From JAZOTM01 sp045657625 (GTDB lineage: Bacteria; Bacillota; Clostridia; Lachnospirales; Lachnospiraceae): 6,026 nt of DNA. Positions within the stretch are counted from its first letter, which is position 1. Each line of letters begins with the position of its first letter. The stretch lies in assembly GCA_045657625.1 (NCBI GenBank), contig JAZOTM010000038.1, positions 1 through 6,026 of the forward strand, in the 5' to 3' direction. Positions 1 through 4,616 of this stretch are shown piece by piece. Below the pieces are notes generated by a model. It did no database searches and was not told the DNA's origin. It saw nothing but the letters and a program-made list of their open reading frames with translations. Both the position numbers and the translations under genes were made by a program.

Positions 1-1086
1 ATATCCGAAAAATATGTGGCGGTGGACATCCTTACACTTCAGACAAGCCTGATCTCTGATACTTTTGTATTGGATGAAACAGACGGTATCGTGCTGATGA
101 AGGATCCGCAAGCCAAGACAACGCACTATACAGACTCCACAAAAGATATTACCAAGGCATTTCAGGTAACGGACATCTCAGAGAATTATCTTGTGATGGA
201 TTATGCCAGAATGAAAAAGCCGGAGGAAGAATTTGGTAATATATTCCCTATATCCGGTCTTTTTGAGGCTCTCTTGCGAGAAGATTACAAGGGAGAAGTT
301 ACCGTAGAACATAGCTTTGCTCTGCAGGAGAAAATGCCCCTTACCTTGATTATGGAGCGTGCGCAGCTTTTGCAGGCAACAGTCAATGGCAAGAATATCA
401 CATTCAGTGATGATAGCTTTGATGTAAATTTCGTAAAAGCGGATATCAGCAGCTATGTTCAAAGCGGAGAAAATACATTCCAGTACACCTTGAATTTTTA
501 TCAGCATGAGGGTGTGCATTATGCCCTGTTTGATCCTATGGCAACAGAAAGTTTGCGGAACTGCCTTTACTATGATGTCACAATCAATCCTGTGTACTTG
601 CGTGGGGATTTTACGGTCAATAAAGACCATTGCTTAGCCTTAAAGACACAGCTTCCGCCTGTGACACAAGAACTGTATAAGCGCGGCTACCCTTTCTTTA
701 AAGGATGCCTGACACTGGAAGGTGAAGTGGAATATACAAAACAGGCAGGACAAGTCTTTTTAGGATTGAAAGGTCGTTTTGCGGCTGCAGATGTAACGAT
801 CAATGGGTATCAAACAGAGTTGGTGCTGGATACCAAAACAGATATTACAGACTATCTGCAAGAGGGTGCAAACAAAATTACAATTGAGCTGAGATCCAGC
901 TTGCGTAATATTTTCGGCCCTCACCACTATGCGCCAGACCCGGAACCAATGGGCGTAGTTCCTTATCATTTCGACTTCCGTGGTGCTTGGCAAGGTAATC
1001 AAGTGCCGGAAGAGTATACGCATATATACAATTGTGTGCCCTTCGGTGTAGACAAAGTATATCTCTGTTACCGAAAAACCAAATAG
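1..1086 (+). CDS. C-terminal part of a GH106-like glycoside hydrolase (5' truncated by window edge)
   Basis: The reading frame is open from base 1 to the TAG at 1084-1086, so the GTG at 16 is an internal valine codon and the true start lies upstream. About 361 residues are visible. They are rich in beta-strand patterns: a VNGKNITFSDDSFDV stretch followed by a GENTFQYTL strand, and later a VTINGYQTELVLDTKTDIT stretch with a GANKITIEL strand. These look like two carbohydrate-binding jelly-roll (GH2 sugar-binding-like) modules. The C-terminal SLRNIFGPHH motif (about 895-927) and the RGDF and YPFFKG motifs match what I know of the C-terminal half of GH106-like alpha-L-rhamnosidase-related proteins. 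The catalytic barrel should lie upstream of the window, so activity and specificity cannot be judged. A strong ribosome binding site and a ROK-gene start follow within 25 bases, suggesting one operon. No frameshift or internal stop is seen. Family assignment is recognition by eye; another large beta-sandwich-containing hydrolase family is possible. Confidence 0.72.
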   Translation: MSEKYVAVDILTLQTSLISDTFVLDETDGIVLMKDPQAKTTHYTDSTKDITKAFQVTDISENYLVMDYARMKKPEEEFGNIFPISGLFEALLREDYKGEVTVEHSFALQEKMPLTLIMERAQLLQATVNGKNITFSDDSFDVNFVKADISSYVQSGENTFQYTLNFYQHEGVHYALFDPMATESLRNCLYYDVTINPVYLRGDFTVNKDHCLALKTQLPPVTQELYKRGYPFFKGCLTLEGEVEYTKQAGQVFLGLKGRFAAADVTINGYQTELVLDTKTDITDYLQEGANKITIELRSSLRNIFGPHHYAPDPEPMGVVPYHFDFRGAWQGNQVPEEYTHIYNCVPFGVDKVYLCYRKTK

Positions 1087-1090
1087 TCTT

Positions 1091-1096
1091 GGGAGG
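1091..1096 (+). promoter_or_regulatory. Ribosome binding site before the ROK remnant
   Basis: GGGAGG is a near-ideal Shine-Dalgarno sequence just after the upstream hydrolase stop codon. The GTG at 1101 would give only three codons before TGA. The GTG at 1109 opens the ROK-like frame but at a rather long spacing of 12 bases. The site implies the ROK gene was once translated within the same transcript. Confidence 0.6.
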
Positions 1097-1108
1097 AAAC
1101 GTGATACT

Positions 1109-1506
1109 GTGAAGAAGAATAAGCAAGTGAAGATGAAAATGCAGTATTTGGGTGTCTCGTATGAAATAAATCATATCCCGGTTTTAGACCCGGAATTCAT
1201 CCCGTTTGGTGTATGGACAAAGGACTACCTGAAGGGTGCGAATAAGCCAGTGGCAATTGCAATTGAAAGAGAATAAGGATATACCTATGTCCATCATACA
1301 TTTATCTATGGTACGGCGCAAATGTATGAGGCAGATTATCGTTATGTGGAACGACTGGTAAAGTTTTTACTGTGGGCAGTTGGCGGATATCGTATTTACA
1401 TCTGCGGTAATTCAAAGATAGCTTCTGAATTACAAAAGGAATATAGATGTGATGGCAGGCGTTCCTTCGATTGGAATACGATGAGGGAAATATATGAGCA
1501 CGATCT
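1109..1506 (+). pseudogene. ROK-family sugar kinase/regulator, N-terminal remnant with premature stop
   Basis: From GTG 1109 the frame reads MKKNKQVKMKMQYLGVSYEI, continuing through DPEFIPFGVW and VAIAIERE to a TAA at 1274-1276. It resumes in the same frame with GYTYVHHTFIYGT, EADYRYVERLVKFLLW, GGYRIYICG and MREIYEH. This continuity across the TAA shows one gene interrupted by a nonsense codon. The sequence matches the N-terminal extension I recall from Firmicutes ROK-family proteins of roughly 440-450 residues, in which this segment precedes the ATP-binding domain. Here the gene is cut off at about residue 131, before that domain, so no kinase or sugar-binding function can remain. After about 1500 the sequence becomes the 3' end of nagA in another frame; the ROK frame ends at the TGA at 1556-1558. 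ROK proteins act as sugar kinases or sugar-responsive repressors, which fits an aminosugar locus. The next possible start after the TAA, ATG 1322, has no good ribosome binding site. The family call is from memory of conserved motifs. Confidence 0.7.
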
Positions 1507-1812
1507 TGTGGTATGCCGGAAGGTGAATATGATGTTGGCGGCCAAAAAGTATTTCTGAAGGATGGTCTTGCAAGATTGGCAGACGGAACAATTGCCGGCT
1601 CTTGCATAAGTTTATTCGAATGTATGCGCAGAGCAATAGCGTATGGAATCGCTGAGGAAGATGCCATTCGAGCAGCCTCCTATAATCCCGCCTGCGCACT
1701 GGGGATGGAGAATATAATTGGTTCCATCCAGTGTGGAAAAAATGCAGATTTTATTATTTGCGACCAAAATTACAGTCACAAAACAGTATATATAAGTGGT
1801 AAGGAAGTGTAG
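1504..1812 (+). pseudogene. nagA: N-acetylglucosamine-6-phosphate deacetylase, C-terminal remnant
   Basis: The frame reads SCGMPEGEYDVGGQ, then VFLKDGLARLADGTIAGS, AIRAASYNPACALGM, GSIQCGKNADFIICD and VYISGKEV, ending at TAG 1810-1812. The DGTIAGS motif, the NPA motif and the G-I-x-x-G-K-x-A-D-F element are hallmarks of the C-terminal end of NagA, a metal-dependent amidohydrolase that turns GlcNAc-6-P into glucosamine-6-P and acetate. Only about 100 of a usual 370-390 residues remain. The metal-binding histidines and the catalytic aspartate lie in the missing part, so the product cannot be active. The frame opens after a TGA at 1495-1497 and is out of register with the preceding ROK remnant. 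ATG 1513 has no convincing ribosome binding site. The gene therefore appears to have been truncated by a deletion that joined ROK and nagA, genes often adjacent in Firmicutes. Its stop is only 3 bases before the next gene's GTG, so the ancestral coupling with that gene is preserved. Confidence 0.85.
1801..1807 (+). promoter_or_regulatory. Ribosome binding site for the GH42-like gene
   Basis: AAGGAAG lies 8 bases before GTG 1816, inside the last codons of the nagA remnant. It supports GTG 1816 as the true start and suggests the gene was translationally coupled to nagA. Preservation of this site may explain why the 3' end of nagA has survived. Confidence 0.65.
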
Positions 1813-1815
1813 TCT

Positions 1816-3678
1816 GTGAAAAAAGCATTAAGAATAGGATATAACCGTTACTATAGGGATGATATCTTTGAAGAACATTTGAAGTTTATTAAAAAGAATA
1901 TATCTGCTATAGATGAAATAACATTGTTTGCGGAATTCTGCCATTACGGTTATTGGAGTTTGGAGTATTCTGCAGTAAATGCGAAGCTTTTGAAAGATAG
2001 AATTCGCCGATATAGGCAAGCAGGTGTCAAAAGTGTTGGAATCAATCTGCTCTGTACCATAGGCCATGCACAAGAAGGTTGGAGCCTTTTTCCTAGGCCG
2101 ACTTTCCCATTTCAGGAAGATGAATACGGAAAAGAGTTAAGGGGACATCTGTGTATTAATAATGATGCATATTTGGATTACATAGCAAAACGTTATGCTT
2201 TATATGCAGATACAGGTGCCGACTTTATTTGGATGGATGATGATATCCGCCTTGATCCGGATTGCTGCTGCTCAGGGTGTATACAAAAATTTAATGAAAT
2301 TTACAAAACGGATTACAACCGTGAGGAACTGATTGCAAGCGTAAGAAACAATCAAAATGTTAGCAATCAATGGACGCGGTATAAAAGTGATGCCCTTGTA
2401 AAACTGATAGCGACCATAAGGACAGCCGTTAGAAATACAAATCCCAATGTAAAAATAGGATATATGAGTATTGGCAGAAATGCCATTCGGGAATGGATTT
2501 CGGAAAGTGGCGCAGAAAAAGCCCGTCCGGGTGAAGGCTTTTTCGATGAAAGACAGCCAGTTGATGTGTTTGAAAAATGCTTCCGTGTCCAAAAGCAAAT
2601 AACAAATTATCCGAAAGAAATTAAGGATATACAATATGAATACGAGGCGTTTAATTATCAGTCCCTGAACCGTTCTGCTAAGTTTTCAGAACTGGAAACC
2701 ACATTGGCACTCATGTCCGGTTGTTCGGGTGTTTTGTATAATAATGATATATTTAATGACAAGCAGGATTTGCTCGATATGCTGGCATCCAGTGCAAAAA
2801 AATGGAAGATGTTGGTGCGTTTAAATGAATCCTGTAAGCCCGCCGGCGTATATTGTTCATCTCCCGAATTAGCAAGGAAAGTGAATGAGTTGGGTGTTCC
2901 GATTACTGCCTGTTTTGAAAATGCAGTAGCTGCCATTATATTAGGTGATGAGTGGAAGGCTTACACAGATGAAGAAATCAAACAGATTATAAGCAAACGT
3001 GTTTTGACCGATGGAAAAGGACTTGAAATTCTGTGCGAAAGAGGATTCTCTGAGTCTTGCGGTGGAAAAGTTAAGTCTGTTTATGACAATGGTATGGCGG
3101 AACGATTTGGGAATCATACATTAAATGGTGATTATAAAAACTTTTATCGTGATGTCTTTATGAACTTCACCTATTACATAAACAACACTGGGGCGGCATA
3201 CGAATTAGCCCCAGCGGAAAAGGCAGAAGTTATTTCCAATCTTGAAACAATAACCCATAATAGTATGGGCTGTAGTTTGTATGTATTTGAAAGTGAAACA
3301 GGCACAAGATTTGCAGCAGATGGATACCTTTTCCCCAATTCCATAGCCACGGCTGCTAAAAGAGAACAGCTTGCCAATGTTATAGATTGGCTTACAGGAA
3401 ATACATTACCTGTAAGAATCAATCAAACTGTCAAAATTATGCCAAGTGTCACTATGGCTTCAAATGGTGACATGAATATAATGCTTACAAATGCCTCTTT
3501 TGATGATAGTGGCAGCTTTGCGTGTACAATACGAAGCAGAAAAGAAATTTATGCACTTGGTAACGAAGGCAAAGTGCTCCCGATAAAGCAAAAACGGACA
3601 ATAAATGGGATTTCTGTTACAATCGAAAACATAAAGGCATGGGATTACATGCTCTTGACGAATATTGACCTTGTCTGA
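1816..3678 (+). CDS. Putative GH42-like TIM-barrel glycoside hydrolase, 620 residues
   Basis: GTG 1816 is preceded by AAGGAAG and the frame runs uninterrupted to TGA 3676-3678. There is no signal peptide or membrane segment, so the protein is probably cytoplasmic. Residues 1 to about 330 look like an alpha/beta barrel: a GINLLCTIGH strand near 75-84, then FIWMDDDIRL at 137-146, which ends a barrel strand in an acidic cluster. A cysteine cluster follows (C150, C151, C152, C155) and could bind metal, as in GH42 enzymes. IQYEYEAFN (272-280) carries glutamates E275 and E277, candidates for a catalytic residue. Residues about 340-480 resemble the beta-galactosidase trimerisation (glutamine-amidotransferase-like) domain, with GDEWKAYTDEEI and VLTDGKGLEILCERG. 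The last 80 residues form a beta-rich tail, as in domain C of GH42. I know similar proteins only as uncharacterised hydrolase-like proteins of Firmicutes, so the substrate is unknown. Context suggests an oligosaccharide from the same glycan handled by the GH106-like and lost GH38 enzymes. It looks like the only complete gene in the window. Confidence 0.7.
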   Translation: MKKALRIGYNRYYRDDIFEEHLKFIKKNISAIDEITLFAEFCHYGYWSLEYSAVNAKLLKDRIRRYRQAGVKSVGINLLCTIGHAQEGWSLFPRPTFPFQEDEYGKELRGHLCINNDAYLDYIAKRYALYADTGADFIWMDDDIRLDPDCCCSGCIQKFNEIYKTDYNREELIASVRNNQNVSNQWTRYKSDALVKLIATIRTAVRNTNPNVKIGYMSIGRNAIREWISESGAEKARPGEGFFDERQPVDVFEKCFRVQKQITNYPKEIKDIQYEYEAFNYQSLNRSAKFSELETTLALMSGCSGVLYNNDIFNDKQDLLDMLASSAKKWKMLVRLNESCKPAGVYCSSPELARKVNELGVPITACFENAVAAIILGDEWKAYTDEEIKQIISKRVLTDGKGLEILCERGFSESCGGKVKSVYDNGMAERFGNHTLNGDYKNFYRDVFMNFTYYINNTGAAYELAPAEKAEVISNLETITHNSMGCSLYVFESETGTRFAADGYLFPNSIATAAKREQLANVIDWLTGNTLPVRINQTVKIMPSVTMASNGDMNIMLTNASFDDSGSFACTIRSRKEIYALGNEGKVLPIKQKRTINGISVTIENIKAWDYMLLTNIDLV

Positions 3679-3738
3679 GATATATTTTACGGCATTAAAA
3701 GTGTTATCGGAAAGCGTCGTACAAAAAGAGCTAATGTT
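3679..3738 (+). other. Short intergenic spacer before the epimerase remnant
   Basis: Sixty bases separate the GH42-like stop from ATG 3739. I see no terminator hairpin and no clear promoter. AAAGAG at 3725-3730 is a modest ribosome binding site 8 bases before the ATG. The spacer happens to be open in the same frame as both neighbours, but its translation resembles nothing I recognise. Confidence 0.5.
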
Positions 3739-3930
3739 ATGGAAAATTGTATATCTCCATCTCTGATTTGTACTAATCTTTGTAGTATGGAATAAGAAAT
3801 TAAAGACCTTGAAAATTTAGGCTGCAAAATGCTTCATGTTGATATTATTGATGGTAGTTTCAGTCCCGATATGCCATTAGGTATTGGTACGGTTAAGCAA
3901 CTTTGTAAATATACCGACATGATTTTTGTT
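3739..3930 (+). pseudogene. Ribulose-phosphate 3-epimerase-like, N-terminal remnant with premature stop
   Basis: From ATG 3739 the frame reads MENCISPSLICTNLCSME, then TAA at 3793-3795, then EIKDLENLGCKMLHVDIIDG, SFSPDMPLGIGTVKQL and CKYTDMIF. This is the start of the ribulose-phosphate 3-epimerase fold: an ISPSL first strand, the E-I-K-x-L-E helix, the strand-2 motif M-L-H-V-D-x-x-D-G carrying the metal-binding histidine and catalytic aspartate, and a phosphate-sugar loop with SPDMPLG. The related allulose-6-phosphate 3-epimerase (AlsE) group is equally possible. The fold normally spans about 220-230 residues, but only about 64 remain before the sequence changes to an alpha-mannosidase C-terminus. 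With the nonsense codon at position 19, an active epimerase is not possible. ATG 3829, an internal methionine of the conserved KMLHVD motif, is unlikely to be a real start. In the intact operon this enzyme would have channelled a ketose phosphate released from the degraded sugar. Confidence 0.82.
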
Positions 3931-4371
3931 TGTGCAACCCTACTGCGAGGTGCAGCTTACTGCGCACATCCCGTTGATGATCGGATTCTGATTGATCCCA
4001 ATAGGTTTATCCCAACTATTGAGCAGGGAAGACACAGCTTTGCATTCCGTCTTTCCTATGATAAGGCAGAGTTGATGGAAAACAACGCACAGGAGTTTGC
4101 CAATACGCCGTTTAGCTTAAACTTCTTCCCCCGTGGTACCGGCGATCTGGCAAAGAAAGTACTGTTTATAGAGAATCCTGCAATTAGCTTATCTGCCTTT
4201 TATAAAAACGAGGATCGCTATATTCTGCGGTTAGTAAATAACAATCCCGCATCCAATTCTACCATACTCACACTGATAGATGCGACTTGTCAAATAGCAT
4301 TTGAAGCGTATGAAGTAAAAACATTTATTTACAACAATGGTGCGCTATCTCAAATGGACATATGGCTTTGA
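3931..4371 (+). pseudogene. GH38 alpha-mannosidase-like, C-terminal remnant fused in frame to the epimerase remnant
   Basis: After about 3930 the frame changes from epimerase to TLLRGAAYCAHPVDDR, then RHSFAFRL, PFSLNFFPRGTG, NPAISLSAFYKNEDRYILRL and AFEAYEVKTFIYNNG, ending at TGA 4369-4371. This order is typical of the last beta-sandwich of bacterial GH38 alpha-mannosidases: a TLLR strand followed by a Y-x-x-H-P element, an aromatic F-x-F-x-L strand, a segment in which a lysine-rich loop precedes an I-L-R-L strand, and a final E-x-K-T-F/L strand. About 145 residues remain of a usual 850-1050. The catalytic alpha/beta barrel with its zinc and nucleophile aspartate is missing, so no activity is expected. 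The join with the epimerase remnant is in frame, giving a 210-codon chimera from 3739 broken only by one TAA. It shows that the ancestral locus encoded an alpha-mannosidase, pointing to mannose-containing glycans, perhaps N-glycans. Confidence 0.72.
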
Positions 4372-4376
4372 AAGGA
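4372..4376 (+). promoter_or_regulatory. Ribosome binding site-like AAGGA before a dead start
   Basis: AAGGA overlaps the stop of the GH38 remnant and sits 9 bases before ATG 4386. That ATG gives MSNCI and then TAA. ATG 4378 gives two codons and a stop. The site suggests that another gene began here before it was deleted down to a stub. Confidence 0.45.
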
Positions 4377-4385
4377 AATGATATA

Positions 4386-4560
4386 ATGTCAAATTGCATA
4401 TAATATGTTTGAAGTTTATGTGAATAATAAATATCTCCAGACCTTCAATACGACACATTATAAGGAAGAAGCTGGAAAATCCATCAAAGGGTTTGCGGCT
4501 GTGTCCCATAGAAGACCTTGTTCGCTACGTGATATTAAGTTACATAAACTCAATGTTTAA
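4386..4560 (+). pseudogene. Unidentified gene remnant, C-terminal-looking fragment of about 51 residues
   Basis: Behind an AAGGA site, ATG 4386 gives only five codons. In another frame, starting around 4387 or at ATG 4405, the sequence reads MFEVYVNNKYLQTFNTTHY, then KEEAGKSIKGFAAVSHRRP and CSLRDIKLHKLNV, ending at TAA 4558-4560. F-E-V-Y-V-N-N-K-Y-L-Q-T-F looks like a beta-hairpin of a concanavalin-like or LamG-like sandwich, and a closing L-R-D-I-K-L-H-K-L strand is common at the end of such carbohydrate-active domains. I cannot name the family. The lack of a ribosome binding site for ATG 4405 and the stub start at 4386 suggest a third deletion scar: a few 5' codons plus the 3' end of a lost gene. 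It could instead be a genuine small protein of 51 residues started at ATG 4405, but I consider this less likely. Confidence 0.45.
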
Positions 4561-4606
4561 TAAATGTTTGCAGCGCAACTTACAATGAGATTCATAATTG
4601 AAATGT
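4561..4606 (+). promoter_or_regulatory. Intergenic region with a small palindrome, possible operator
   Basis: This stretch before the second GH106-like gene holds the dyad TTGC-AGC-GCAA at 4568-4578, a form seen in LacI-type or other sugar-regulator operators. CATAAT (4593-4598) and TACAAT (4581-4586) each match the -10 consensus at five of six positions, but neither has a well-spaced -35 box. A local promoter is therefore possible, not shown. Confidence 0.2.
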
Positions 4607-4611
4607 GAGGG
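4607..4611 (+). promoter_or_regulatory. Ribosome binding site for the second GH106-like gene
   Basis: GAGGG lies 5 bases before ATG 4617. It supports that ATG as the start and agrees with the usual N-terminus of the family, where the P-F-W-S-W-N motif falls near residue 20. Confidence 0.7.
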
Positions 4612-4616
4612 ATATT

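Noticed and set aside
178..1174. Several minus-strand open frames opposite the first hydrolase gene
   Set aside because: They lack ribosome binding sites and recognisable motifs and lie opposite a clearly protein-like + strand frame; they are chance antisense frames.
1322..1558. A stand-alone 78-residue gene starting at ATG 1322
   Set aside because: It is the continuation of the ROK frame after the premature TAA, has no good ribosome binding site, and its last residues are nagA sequence read in the wrong frame.
1302..1699. Minus-strand open frames across the ROK/nagA junction
   Set aside because: The + strand shows recognisable ROK and NagA motifs on both sides of the junction; the minus frames show no family features.
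1513..1812. A stand-alone 99-residue gene starting at ATG 1513
   Set aside because: The translation is the C-terminal end of NagA without catalytic residues and without a ribosome binding site; it is a truncated remnant.
3187..3215. CTGGGG...CCCCAG inverted repeat as a terminator
   Set aside because: It lies inside the intact GH42-like coding frame, has a long loop and no following T-run.
1274..3795. Reassignment of TAA to a sense codon, making both broken genes functional
   Set aside because: Even with readthrough the ROK::nagA join is out of frame and both chimeras lack their catalytic parts; the 4405-4560 fragment also ends in TAA. Ordinary decay explains everything.
4399..4404. Perfect TATAAT as a -10 promoter element
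   Set aside because: No suitable -35 element is found 16-18 bases upstream and the sequence is AT-rich, so a chance match is likely.
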